From: Cyclobacteriaceae bacterium
Lineage (GTDB): Bacteria; Bacteroidota; Bacteroidia; Cytophagales; Cyclobacteriaceae
Length of the DNA stretch: 57,800 nt
NCBI GenBank assembly: GCA_020832375.1
Contig: JAFIEW010000010.1
Coordinates: 1 to 57,800 of the forward strand
Direction: 5' to 3'
Part shown: piece after piece, positions 37,881 to 47,352 of the stretch
Position numbering within the stretch: position 1 is the first letter of the stretch
Layout of the letters: every line of letters starts with the position of its first letter
Translations under genes and position numbers: made by a program
Notes under the pieces: generated by a model
Told to the model about the DNA's origin: nothing
What the model saw: the letters and a program-made list of their open reading frames with translations, nothing else
Database searches by the model: none

Positions 37881-39325
37881 AGTACTCCTGAATTAGTTTG
37901 AAGCAATGATAATAACTGCTTATGTGCTTTTTGATCGGCTAAGTCGATTATATTTAGGCTTTGATACTGTACCTCCGTTTGAAATTGCTTAGATGCTTCC
38001 TCTGGATGATGACAGGCTAAAATTCGGCTTTTCACAGGTTTCAGCCTCCCTAGTCCAGGCGCCTTTACTGTATCTAAAACCTTCATTTTTACCCATTCTT
38101 TATCGGTATTTCCACAAATGACGATTGCGTGATCAAAGCTTCTCAATCGATCAATATGACGCTTACGAATATCCATCAACTCCCCAGAAAACTCAGGAAC
38201 TTCAACTTTTAGCCCACTGCTCTCAAGTTGTAGTTTGATATTGACTGCCTCCTCCTCATCTTCCTTATTAAAAATGAGGTAAACACTATCACCAATATCT
38301 TTCTTCTCTAAGCTGTTATCTTTGAAAGAATCAATGTGAGCCTGCTTGTATTTTTGTATGCATATACCCTTAAATTGCTCAATAGGCTCATTGAATATCT
38401 CTGTTCGAAAGAGGTACTTTGGATCTCTTTTAATATTATTGATTTGAAGAAGCAGCTCTTCACTTGCTCTTTCGGTACTTTTAGGTATCCACAAGACTCT
38501 AGAAATATTAAGTTTTTTTCTTTCAATCAGATCGGTCACTATTCGATTTTTCTCCAGAGCAATACCTAGCTTACTTCCTTTCACCTTTCTACCAGGTAGA
38601 GACCCGATTAGGTGTATGCTTAGGTTACAATGATCTAAGCACTTTTCAACCTCTGTTTCTAATTTCTCAAGATCGTCACTCAACTCGCCAAGCGGAAGCA
38701 CATTGACCCCGATTCGATGAAACTCCCTTTTGATAATATTTCTATCAACACTCAAGTCGTGACCTGTTTCCGCCAAAAAGACCGAAGGAAGTGGCCTTGT
38801 AGGGTCTAACGCGGGGATCGGACGGTGAGAGATTTCATAAATATCAAAACAAAGATCAAGTAGGTTCATCCAAAAATAGGCGTCACTATCGGAAGAGAAA
38901 AAATCCTTAATGTTTTTAGGTTTGTTCTCGGCATCTCGAGTATAAAAGTTATAAGAACTTGAACCTTTCAATATGTGCGGCACCTCAATACCCTCGTAAG
39001 GGTACTTGACAATTTTTATAATTCTTTTCTTCTGGTAATTCTCAGAGTCTTGATTATCAGCAAAAGAATGAAGATCGCGCTCATACTGCTTACTTTGTAG
39101 GTATTCAGGACTTACCACCACCAATACCACATCCACAATTTCTCTGAGTTTATAATCATTGGTATAGTCCACCTTACGAAGCACATTCAGCTTTTCCCCT
39201 ATAGATTGCTCGTATGCCATTTCTAGAAAGGATAAAAATCGACTTACCCAGCCTGCTCCTTCAAGCTTTGAAGATGTATTGTCGAAGTCGTGGTAGGAAA
39301 TATATACATTAGACAGCTTACTCAT
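37877..39325 (-). CDS. Protein with three tandem TIR-like domains
   Basis: A 482-residue soluble protein with three TIR-like flavodoxin-fold units. Unit 1 (about 5-150) starts NVYISYHDFDN, has GWVSRFLSFLE, and VVVSPEYLQSKQYERDL (70-85). Unit 2 (about 180-330) starts SVFLAETGHDLSVDRNIIK and has GVNVLPLGEL. Unit 3 (about 345-475) starts SVYLIFNKEDEEEA and has DHAIVICGNTDKEWVKMK. In NADase TIRs the helix after the Ser-rich strand carries WCxxE; here it reads QYERD (80-84) in unit 1 and WVKMK in unit 3, so the catalytic Glu is Asp or Lys. Scaffold or adaptor function is therefore more likely than NAD cleavage. Thirteen bases separate it from the transporter-like gene upstream, and it overlaps the STAND gene downstream, so the three form one operon. 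Confidence 0.75.
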   Translation of the reverse strand: MSKLSNVYISYHDFDNTSSKLEGAGWVSRFLSFLEMAYEQSIGEKLNVLRKVDYTNDYKLREIVDVVLVVVSPEYLQSKQYERDLHSFADNQDSENYQKKRIIKIVKYPYEGIEVPHILKGSSSYNFYTRDAENKPKNIKDFFSSDSDAYFWMNLLDLCFDIYEISHRPIPALDPTRPLPSVFLAETGHDLSVDRNIIKREFHRIGVNVLPLGELSDDLEKLETEVEKCLDHCNLSIHLIGSLPGRKVKGSKLGIALEKNRIVTDLIERKKLNISRVLWIPKSTERASEELLLQINNIKRDPKYLFRTEIFNEPIEQFKGICIQKYKQAHIDSFKDNSLEKKDIGDSVYLIFNKEDEEEAVNIKLQLESSGLKVEVPEFSGELMDIRKRHIDRLRSFDHAIVICGNTDKEWVKMKVLDTVKAPGLGRLKPVKSRILACHHPEEASKQFQTEVQYQSLNIIDLADQKAHKQLLSLLQTNSGVL

Positions 39326-39338
39326 AATTAATAAATTT

Positions 39339-42300
39339 TTAACGACCGATCAACTCCACCTGAAACTGATTTGACTTCATAAAATCTAGGAAGGCAGCAT
39401 ACAAATCACTATCTAAACCCATCAAGTTAATCAATTTGCCATCGTCTAAAGCTAAAATCGTTGTATTTGGCTTAGCTGTTGCGCTAATAAGTTTTGGATG
39501 AAAAAAGTTGGAATAACCTTCAGCACGAACTATTTTTTTTAAGTTTCCTTCACCAAAATTGAGTTCAAGCTCTCCCTTTATTACAATAAATGTCCCTAAA
39601 GAACTGCTTATCTCTTCACTTTCATTGATTGTATGTAGCCCGCTGATACTTGCTATGCTTACAAGAAGCTGACTGTTGAGTTGAGAAAAACTAGATACCT
39701 TCTTTAAGAAAACTACCGTTTCAAAAACAGAAGGAATTGACTTTTCGGGTTTTTCTTTAATACCACTATTCTCCATTAGTGTATCAAGCTCACTATAATC
39801 CTCTTTTGGTAGCCTCAGTAGAAGTTTCTGACAGCTGTCGGGATCCCTTTTGAATATAAGCCAAGCGGCCATGGATCGAATTAAGATATCTGGATGGAAG
39901 ATTTGACCTTCGAGATAATGAGTGATATCCATGTTTTGTGTATAAGAAAAGGCATAAATCGCACAAGCCTTCGTCCACCTATCGGTCAATTTATTTTCAC
40001 GCATAATCAGGTGATGATATACCGTTCTTAAACCAATTGTTTCTGTAGGATAAATACTCTGTAAGCGATTAATCTTTTCGTCTAGACTAATATCATCGAG
40101 CAAAGGAAGTAGTTTATCTTTAATCTCCGGCTCTAAGAATATATCCAACATCTCAATGGCATAGGCAAGACTCTCTGAGTCTTCAGAGTCCATATTTTCC
40201 TTAACTAGCATAACTGTTTTTGCATCGTAAAGAAAAGAGAGGTAGCTATAAATTTTATTGTAATTACCCGCAAGCTCTTCTTCAAGTGCACTTCTTAGGT
40301 GACCCGTAATCTTGGTCTTAGGAATCGCTTTAATAGCCACTAAATTCCATAATGTTTTCCCAATTTCATTTTCTAAGAGCGTTACTACTTTAGAGTAATC
40401 CTTACCCTGAGCTTTAAATTCATACTGAGTTAAAAAATAAAGAATATGCCGATGAACATCTGCATCGGGGTATTCTAATTTTCCTACTAAAAAGGCTAGG
40501 CTAAGGGGCGAACCTATTCTTCCGACCACATCGATCATTCTGAGCATAGCAAAATTCACAGATTTTCTCTTCTGAAAAACTTGGTCTATGTAGGGGATGA
40601 TATCATCACCAATCTTAATCAGGGTTGAGGCAGTATACTCACTGATGGAGCTTTGATCAAGAAAATCAACTAAAAGGCTGTAAGTTTCATTTCTTTTCAA
40701 AAAACCTGCTGCAAGAATAGCCGCCTTTCGGATTTCTGCATCGTTATCGCGCAAAAGCTCCGGCAAAATAAAAATATTCTCATCTTTCAAATGCTTACAA
40801 AGTATTTGAAGTGCAAGCATTCTTTCAGCTGCATGAATAGAGCCTGCAAGCTGATTTAATTCAGAAACACCCAAATCATCTTTAAGACCATAACCTGACC
40901 CCAAAGTCTCAGTAAGCATTTTGTTAATTTTTTCTATACTCAAGGGATGAAGACTCTCGCTATCTGAATCACTCAATCGAGGTGCCATGCGGTATATTCT
41001 CATTTGATTTTGGATAAAATCATGAGCTTCTTCTGATAAACCTTCCAGCACAGTAGGGGTTTTTGCGATTTGTTCAAAAGTGAAAGGATCTACCTTTTCA
41101 ATCAATTTAAATACCGATATTTGATATTCTTGATTTACATCTACAAGATTATTTAGCGTAATAGTTTCTTTAATATGTGCTTTTTCTGATGCCTCTATCA
41201 AGCTGTTTTCTGAGCTCGAGGCCTCTTGCAAATTTGACTTGATAGTAGTCCGGTACTTTTCATATAGCTTGACTACAAGTACTCCCCAAAAAAATACTAG
41301 AGGGATGAGGATAAGGAAAGTGTTTACAAAGCTTAGCAGTTCAAATGTCTCAATGACGAAAAGTAAAAGACCTGCAGCAAAACCAGCAAACACAGTAAAA
41401 GTCCCTTCTACTTTTGTTTGAGCGTCAAGTCGCACAGCACTTTTCAGCGGCATGAAGTACAGTTTAAAAGCAGGTTCATCGAGCGCATCTCTGAGAGACT
41501 CGCCAAAAAGCTTAGTACCAGCCACGATGATAAAAAAGAAAATATAAGTATCTGCCTGTGATGAGTCACCAAAAAATGTACCCATGGCCAAGGCAAGTAC
41601 AACCATGATGCCTAAAAGCACAGGTGTGATGAAAAGAGACACTTTTAAACCATAGTTGGCAATGAGGTTATCAGTAACGAAAGTTTGAAATAAAAATGCG
41701 AAAATGACAATGGTAGCCTCAAAGAGCGATAAAAAGGAAGCAAGGTCTTTTTCATTGGGGAATTGATTTTCCGCCACAATCAAGAAAGCATAGTCTACAA
41801 ATTCCAATACTAAAACAGCCATTACCACAAAAAGCACCATATAAAGAAGGTACTGACTCTTCAGCATGTCTTTAATAGAAAGGGTTTTTGCCTCCTTGTA
41901 TGAGGTGGTTTTTCCTTCTGGTGTATCAATTTTAAATTTTTTACTGATTACAAACACCGTAATCATCATGAAAATCGCACTCGCTGCGGAAATCAAAAGC
42001 AAATTTGGAACATTGCCCAAAACAGGAAGAAGAAAGGGAATAGAAAACAGGGCGACTAAAGTGGCAATAAGGGTTCCCGTATCAATGCCGCCTATAATTC
42101 TTTTGGCTTGACGTAGGTCGTAGATACGATTGAACAAACCCCAAAAGATTAAAACTGCAATCACTTCAAAAGGAGTAGCAATGACAAAAAACATGAAAAT
42201 AGCAATGGATGGATCTTCCATTGAAAAATAAAGACTGTATAAAAACAAAATAGATACCACCATCAGGGCGATAAGAAAAGTAGCTACCCAACCAAAAGGA

Positions 42301-42533
42301 AAACGTGTCTGCAAAAAAGACATCAAAAAAGTAAGACCGATACCTAAGAGTCCTGCGCCGGTGATACCTAAGGCAAGTAAGTTTCCCCCAAAGAAATCGA
42401 GAAATAATGCTGTAGAACCTACAGATAATGTCGCTAAGAAGATGCCCATAGAAAAACCATTACTCAAAAGCCATAAGGCCTCGGCTTGTTCGTCTTCTTT
42501 GACATTGAGTATCTGTAGTAATTTGGAAATCAT
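39339..42533 (-). CDS. MFS nucleotide-transporter-like/HEAT/cNMP-binding-like fusion
   Basis: A 1064-residue membrane protein. Residues about 15-425 hold around twelve hydrophobic segments resembling the ATP/ADP translocase (Npt/TLC) branch of MFS, including IFWGLFNRIYDLRQAKRIIGG and GTKLFGESLRDALDEPAFKLYF. Residues about 440-900 are helical HEAT-like repeats (LRDNDAEIRKAAILAAGFLK, DVHRHILYFLTQYEFKAQGK). The final 110 residues resemble a cyclic-nucleotide-binding domain (LKKVSSFSQLNSQLLVSIA, FIVIKGELEL), but the phosphate-binding GE...RxA cassette is not recognisable. It starts the operon with the triple-TIR and STAND genes. A membrane receptor or scaffold reading a nucleotide is a reasonable guess; true transport is not shown. 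Confidence 0.72.
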   Translation of the reverse strand: MISKLLQILNVKEDEQAEALWLLSNGFSMGIFLATLSVGSTALFLDFFGGNLLALGITGAGLLGIGLTFLMSFLQTRFPFGWVATFLIALMVVSILFLYSLYFSMEDPSIAIFMFFVIATPFEVIAVLIFWGLFNRIYDLRQAKRIIGGIDTGTLIATLVALFSIPFLLPVLGNVPNLLLISAASAIFMMITVFVISKKFKIDTPEGKTTSYKEAKTLSIKDMLKSQYLLYMVLFVVMAVLVLEFVDYAFLIVAENQFPNEKDLASFLSLFEATIVIFAFLFQTFVTDNLIANYGLKVSLFITPVLLGIMVVLALAMGTFFGDSSQADTYIFFFIIVAGTKLFGESLRDALDEPAFKLYFMPLKSAVRLDAQTKVEGTFTVFAGFAAGLLLFVIETFELLSFVNTFLILIPLVFFWGVLVVKLYEKYRTTIKSNLQEASSSENSLIEASEKAHIKETITLNNLVDVNQEYQISVFKLIEKVDPFTFEQIAKTPTVLEGLSEEAHDFIQNQMRIYRMAPRLSDSDSESLHPLSIEKINKMLTETLGSGYGLKDDLGVSELNQLAGSIHAAERMLALQILCKHLKDENIFILPELLRDNDAEIRKAAILAAGFLKRNETYSLLVDFLDQSSISEYTASTLIKIGDDIIPYIDQVFQKRKSVNFAMLRMIDVVGRIGSPLSLAFLVGKLEYPDADVHRHILYFLTQYEFKAQGKDYSKVVTLLENEIGKTLWNLVAIKAIPKTKITGHLRSALEEELAGNYNKIYSYLSFLYDAKTVMLVKENMDSEDSESLAYAIEMLDIFLEPEIKDKLLPLLDDISLDEKINRLQSIYPTETIGLRTVYHHLIMRENKLTDRWTKACAIYAFSYTQNMDITHYLEGQIFHPDILIRSMAAWLIFKRDPDSCQKLLLRLPKEDYSELDTLMENSGIKEKPEKSIPSVFETVVFLKKVSSFSQLNSQLLVSIASISGLHTINESEEISSSLGTFIVIKGELELNFGEGNLKKIVRAEGYSNFFHPKLISATAKPNTTILALDDGKLINLMGLDSDLYAAFLDFMKSNQFQVELIGR

Positions 42534-42970
42534 TATAATAGAAATTTTATTTAGCCATCAGCTAACAACTTCAAATGTAATGATTTTTCATTTATATTGA
42601 ATAAAATAATGATTATTTTGTAGTTTCGAAAGACGGCTAGATCAAAAGAACCTTACGTAAGCTTTCATGAATAAAATGACAGATAAAAGCCAAAACCACC
42701 TTTTTATGACCAATACCAACCCAAAAAACTACTTGAATTTAAGAATAATTTAACCTTAGAGTGATGATTGAGTTTATAAATATTGTCTTATATACCTACG
42801 TTAGCCGAATATATATACACCACGATGATAGTTCTTATATCCTGTTCTTTTAAAATTTAGCCAAAAATGAATGTGCAAATGGAAGACACTTGTTATTTGG
42901 ACTAGTCGGCATATAACCAATCAAATGGAATTGAAAAGATTGTCTATTTAAAACACCAAAACTTAAACCT
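42534..42970. other. Divergent intergenic region between the TIR/STAND operon and the hybrid kinase
   Basis: A 437-base AT-rich gap without a credible gene. It should carry promoters in both directions. The minus-strand box at 42579-42572 is convincing. For the plus-strand kinase only AACCTTTG directly at the TTG start resembles a -7 box, and its nearest upstream TTG is 23 bases away. No strong hairpin seen. Confidence 0.5.
42572..42579 (-). promoter_or_regulatory. -7 promoter box for the transporter-like/TIR/STAND operon
   Basis: On the minus strand TACATTTG, an exact TAnnTTTG match identical to the box of the PorV/PorQ-like gene. It lies 38 bases before the ATG at 42533. The expected TTTG about 19-20 bases upstream is weak (TTTATTC), which might mean an activator is needed. 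Confidence 0.5.
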
Positions 42971-45900
42971 TTGAAAGTTAATTTTAAATATAAAGCGTTT
43001 GCATATACAATACCTTGTGATCCAGATTCCTCTAATCTAGCATACACCTCATGTAGTGTGCTTACTAGAAAGAGTGAAGCGTTTGAACAGTTTTTGAAAG
43101 CCCACGGATTGGAAAGAGCCGAACTCACCCATGTATTTCTGATGCCTCAACTCAATAACAGAGAAATTCAAAACCTTTCAGTTTATTGCCCTATACTTGA
43201 ATCAAGCTATCAATGCCACCTCATTCCAATATCGAAAACAGAGGTACAAGTAAGTATGCTTCTCGCTGAAGATAAAAAATTAGCAGATGAATTGCCTTTT
43301 GCTTATTTTTCTTATAGTGTGAATAAGAAAGAATTTCAAGTGATCAACAAAGCGGCGCTTTCCTTTTTAGGGATGACAAATAAACCTGATCGCCCTATCA
43401 AAATTGAAGAAATAAACATTTTCAATGAGGAAACAATAAAAAAAATAAACCGACAGTTATCCAGCAAAGCTAATTCTAGCAATAGAGTTTATGAAATACA
43501 AATCGAAAGTGAGCAAACACTACTTTTCAACTCGTACAAACTAACAGATGCTAGCGGTGAGATAAGATGGTCTGCAACCATTGAAGATATCAGTCATAAA
43601 AAAAGACGAGACGCATACCACGAATTAGAAAAAGAACTACCTGAAATTATTAGTCATTTAATTAGTGATGGATTACTTATCGTCAATGAAAGATTTAATG
43701 TAGAATATTGTTCAAAGTACATGAACGAGCTAGTTGGATGGCATGATAAAACCAAGAATATCAATTTTAATGAAAAAATACACCCTGAAGATCTCCCTTT
43801 TTTCCTGAAAGAATGTCAAGCTCATTTACACCAAAAAAGCTCTTTGCCCTCAGCAATTAGATTACGAATAAGATCAGAAACTGGCGACTATCAATCTATT
43901 GAGTGTAAAATGTCTTATTTAGGCGATGGCAAAAACCATCGTTTAGTTTTATTGTGCAGGGCTGATGATAGTCTTGTTCGTACTTTTAAGAGCTTGAAGC
44001 AAAGTGAAGCAGATAAAAATGCAATCCTCAACTCTCTGCCTTACTTATTTTTCATACTGGATGATGATGGTAAAATTATAAGCAGTCATTCTCACAAAAG
44101 TCATTCATCTTATTTTGATAAATATCCTTTGATAGGAAATTCAATCCATCATATAGCGAAAGGTAATTTTAAAAAAGAATTTCAGAAATTATTAGAAGAG
44201 TTAAAAACACAAACTAAAAGCAAACCCATAGCGTTTCAGATACCTGACAATGAAGGGAAGGAAGTCTATTATGAGGGTTATTTCTCTCGCCTAATCGGAA
44301 GTAAAAACATTTTGTTCACTGCTCATGATATTTCTTCAAGAGTATTTTTAGACAATCGAATAAAAATTGAAAGAAAAAGACTTCGCCGACTAATTGATTT
44401 GATTCCACACAGAATCTACCTGTTAGATGAAAACTATCAGTTTATCTTGGCCAATAAGCAAACAGCGAAGGATTTTGGATTCTCTAAGGTAAAAGATTTA
44501 ATCGGTAAACATGAAAAAGATGTGCGCCTTATAAATCCATTTGACAGTTACTATAAGAAGATCGAAAAACGAAATCGATTGATACTTAAAGAAGATAAAG
44601 ACTTATCAATCGATGGAAAGAAAAAATTATATCATACCTCTCGATTACCATTTACCTATGGAGGAAGTAATCAAAATCTGGGCTTACTGAATGTGTCACT
44701 TGATGTTACCGAAACTAAAGAGTTAACTCATTCGCTTAGTCGAAAGTCGGACTTACAAAACCTTATATTAAACCTTGCAGGAACTCTTTTAGGTCTCAAT
44801 TTGAACCAAAGTAAATACACTGTAACCAATATTCTAGCTTCCATTGGCCATTTCGCCAAGCTTTGTAGAGCTTACATTTACATAAAAAATGAAGAAACTA
44901 GAAAATTAGAGAAACTATACTATTGGAAAAATATCAATGTAAAAGCGGATGTCTCTTCTGTATTCGATAAGGAATATGAATCTGGAAAATGGCATAAAGA
45001 TTTTCTTTCTGGAGGAACTTTAATTCTAAATGATATTAATTTTATACCAGACTCAAATCCTGCCAAGGAAATACTTACTCGTCATCATGTCAAGTCCATT
45101 TTAACCATACCTATACTCAATGAAAGTAAATATCTAGGCTTCATAGGCTTTGAAAGAACTTTCAATAGTGCTCCATGGACATCAGATGAACTGTCTCTTT
45201 TAGGGATTATGTCAGAATTATTTAAAAGTGCTCATCTACGCTTGCTTTATGAAAAAGACCTCATGAATGCAAAACAAAGTGCGGAGAAAGCTAATCAAAC
45301 CAAATCTAATTTCTTAGCAAATATGAGTCTTGAGATTCGTACCCCTATGAATTCAATTTTAGGGATGAATCAATTGTTATTAGATTCCAAATTATCAGAG
45401 AAGCAAAGAAACTTTGCCGAGGCGATTGAAAAATCAGGTAAAAACTTATTAGAAATTATTAATGACATCCTCGACTTATCGAAATTGAACAATGATAAGA
45501 TCATAATCAAGGCTACTAGTGTCGACCTAATAGAATTGATGGATAGAATCATGAATACCACAGGCATCAAATCTTCCGAGAAAAACCTAGACATAGGGTA
45601 CATCATTCATCCAAATTGTCCACAATATATAAAGACGGACCAGTATCGTTTGCACCAAGTACTTATAAACCTTTATTCGAATGCGGTGAAATTCACGAGT
45701 GAAGGCTTTGTTTTTGGAAGGTTTTACCTTAGGAAAGATTTGAAAAAACAAAACTTCCTTTATTTTGAGTTGAAAGATACTGGCTGCGGCATAAAAAGAT
45801 CTGATCAAAAGCGCATCTTCAATCAATTTGAACAGGTAGATAATGAAAGGAATCGTCAATACGAAGGCACAGGTTTAGGCTTAGCTATATGCAAGCAAAT

Positions 45901-47113
45901 TATTGAGATGATGGGTGGTAAAATTGGTTTAAGCAGTGAATTAGGAGTAGGTTCGATGTTTTGGTTTCAGGTACCAGTTACGCTCATGCAAGATAAACCA
46001 GCAGAGTCTAGCATCACTCAACTTCAAGATAGTGATTTAAAAATAACCTATGAGGGACAATCACAAGTACACTCTTTAGTAATAGAAAATATCGCAGAAA
46101 GATTAAAAATACCATTTGGAAAGGATGTAAAAAATAATGACAACATAAAATTTAAAACGCTAGACCAAAAATCAACTCAAGCTGAAATTAATCAAGTAGG
46201 GAAAAATACATACTTCATATACTCTAATTGGAATCAAGCAAAATTCAATATAGCAAGCAATCGTAGTGTTAATAACCCAATTCAAATTCAACAAATAATA
46301 GAAAAAATCAATCCAACTTTACAAAGGGAAAAGCAGGAAGAAGTAGATAACCAAAATAACAATTCATTTGATTATCTTTCTTCTGTGAAACTACTAGTAG
46401 CTGAAGACAATAAGATGAACAGAATTCTTATTGATAATTTGTTAAGAGATATTGGAATAGTGGCTGACTTTGCTCTAAACGGTATTGAAGTAATTGAAAA
46501 GTATAACGAAAGTAAGCAATATGACATCATACTTATGGACTGTCAAATGCCTAAGATGGATGGTTTTGAAGCTACCGCTCGTCTCAGAGAAATATATGAG
46601 GAAAATAGCCCCGTGATTATCGCAGTTACAGCACATGCTCTTGAAGGTGATCGAGAAAAATGTATTGCTGCAGGCATGGACGATTATATTGCAAAACCTT
46701 ATAACAAAAAGAGCATTGAAAACTTACTAATCAAATGGATGAAACAAAAGATCGACACTAGAGAAAGCAAAAAATATCAAAGTATAAACTATGAAGGCTT
46801 TTTGGAAGAACTAGATCAGAACGAAGAATTAGCGAAGGAGCTTCTTAAAGAACTGGCTAATGAACTAAAAAATAAGCGGGAAAAAATTACTGATGCTGAA
46901 AATGCGGGTGCTACGGCAGATTTTTATCAAGAAATTCATGCGCTAAAAGGAATCGCTTTAAATTTTCAAGCCCACTTAATTGAAAGTAAGTGTAATAGTA
47001 TTGAGAAGGCTCAATTAGCCATTAATCATCCTGATATATTGACACTTCTAGAAGATTTAAATGAGGCTTTGTCTGTAACAATTCAAGAACTTGAAGAAAA
47101 GGGAGCCCTTTGA
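42971..47113 (+). CDS. Soluble hybrid histidine kinase with altered H-box
   Basis: A 1380-residue cytosolic sensor with no membrane segments. Order: unassigned N-terminus, PAS units at about 105-205, 218-335, 345-455 and 465-585, GAF about 595-755, HisKA about 770-840, HATPase about 880-1000, receiver about 1133-1253, Hpt about 1265-1375. The ATPase boxes are intact ([26 protein letters not shown]). The receiver phospho-site Asp 1190 ([11 protein letters not shown]) and Hpt His 1323 (IHALKG) are present. The H-box reads MSLEIRTP instead of MSHEIRTP: Leu 787 (codon CTT, 45329-45331) replaces the autophosphorylated His. The TTG start at 42971 is uncertain; the first ATG is 43142. It diverges from the TIR/STAND operon, so a functional link is possible but unproven. 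Confidence 0.88.
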   Translation: MKVNFKYKAFAYTIPCDPDSSNLAYTSCSVLTRKSEAFEQFLKAHGLERAELTHVFLMPQLNNREIQNLSVYCPILESSYQCHLIPISKTEVQVSMLLAEDKKLADELPFAYFSYSVNKKEFQVINKAALSFLGMTNKPDRPIKIEEINIFNEETIKKINRQLSSKANSSNRVYEIQIESEQTLLFNSYKLTDASGEIRWSATIEDISHKKRRDAYHELEKELPEIISHLISDGLLIVNERFNVEYCSKYMNELVGWHDKTKNINFNEKIHPEDLPFFLKECQAHLHQKSSLPSAIRLRIRSETGDYQSIECKMSYLGDGKNHRLVLLCRADDSLVRTFKSLKQSEADKNAILNSLPYLFFILDDDGKIISSHSHKSHSSYFDKYPLIGNSIHHIAKGNFKKEFQKLLEELKTQTKSKPIAFQIPDNEGKEVYYEGYFSRLIGSKNILFTAHDISSRVFLDNRIKIERKRLRRLIDLIPHRIYLLDENYQFILANKQTAKDFGFSKVKDLIGKHEKDVRLINPFDSYYKKIEKRNRLILKEDKDLSIDGKKKLYHTSRLPFTYGGSNQNLGLLNVSLDVTETKELTHSLSRKSDLQNLILNLAGTLLGLNLNQSKYTVTNILASIGHFAKLCRAYIYIKNEETRKLEKLYYWKNINVKADVSSVFDKEYESGKWHKDFLSGGTLILNDINFIPDSNPAKEILTRHHVKSILTIPILNESKYLGFIGFERTFNSAPWTSDELSLLGIMSELFKSAHLRLLYEKDLMNAKQSAEKANQTKSNFLANMSLEIRTPMNSILGMNQLLLDSKLSEKQRNFAEAIEKSGKNLLEIINDILDLSKLNNDKIIIKATSVDLIELMDRIMNTTGIKSSEKNLDIGYIIHPNCPQYIKTDQYRLHQVLINLYSNAVKFTSEGFVFGRFYLRKDLKKQNFLYFELKDTGCGIKRSDQKRIFNQFEQVDNERNRQYEGTGLGLAICKQIIEMMGGKIGLSSELGVGSMFWFQVPVTLMQDKPAESSITQLQDSDLKITYEGQSQVHSLVIENIAERLKIPFGKDVKNNDNIKFKTLDQKSTQAEINQVGKNTYFIYSNWNQAKFNIASNRSVNNPIQIQQIIEKINPTLQREKQEEVDNQNNNSFDYLSSVKLLVAEDNKMNRILIDNLLRDIGIVADFALNGIEVIEKYNESKQYDIILMDCQMPKMDGFEATARLREIYEENSPVIIAVTAHALEGDREKCIAAGMDDYIAKPYNKKSIENLLIKWMKQKIDTRESKKYQSINYEGFLEELDQNEELAKELLKELANELKNKREKITDAENAGATADFYQEIHALKGIALNFQAHLIESKCNSIEKAQLAINHPDILTLLEDLNEALSVTIQELEEKGAL

Positions 47114-47134
47114 AAATATTTTTTCACAAATAAG

Positions 47135-47165
47135 TTTGAAATTAATATTCCGCTAATTACCTTTG
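47135..47165 (+). promoter_or_regulatory. Promoter of tRNA-Leu
   Basis: TTTG (47135-47138), 19-base spacer, TACCTTTG (47158-47165). This is an exact consensus pair, ending 18 bases before the mature tRNA. Confidence 0.8.
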
Positions 47166-47183
47166 CAATCGCAAATACGAAAT

Positions 47184-47265
47184 GCGGATGTGGCGAAATT
47201 GGTAGACGCACTAGACTTAGGATCTAGCGCCGCGAGGCATGGGGGTTCGAGTCCCTCCATCCGCA
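47184..47265 (+). tRNA. tRNA-Leu (anticodon TAG)
   Basis: Cloverleaf read by eye. Acceptor GCGGATG (47184-47190) pairs with CATCCGC (47258-47264), and the discriminator is A. D-arm with TTGGTAGACGC. Anticodon stem CTAGA/TCTAG encloses loop CTTAGGA with TAG at 47218-47220, reading CUN leucine codons. A long variable arm is typical of tRNA-Leu, and the T-loop is TTCGAGT. The CCA end is not encoded (CTA follows). A promoter precedes and a terminator follows, so it is a single-gene unit. Confidence 0.95.
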
Positions 47266-47268
47266 CTA

Positions 47269-47297
47269 CGTGAACACCCTTGGTCACGATTTTTTTT
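47269..47297 (+). terminator. Terminator of tRNA-Leu
   Basis: CGTGA (47269-47273) pairs with TCACG (47284-47288) around a 10-base loop, followed by A and eight Ts. It sits three bases after the tRNA. Confidence 0.7.
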
Positions 47298-47352
47298 GAA
47301 ATCGAGATTAAGGGTTTTCTTATTAATACATGGTCATTTAAAAACAGAGGTT

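Noticed and set aside
37877-39325. Active NADase TIR effector, Thoeris-like
   Set aside because: The catalytic Glu motif is altered in unit 1 and unit 3, and there is no ThsA-like partner.
47239-47352. N-terminal extension of trigger factor into the tRNA
   Set aside because: The longer frame begins inside tRNA-Leu and crosses its terminator; family homology begins after TTG 47353.
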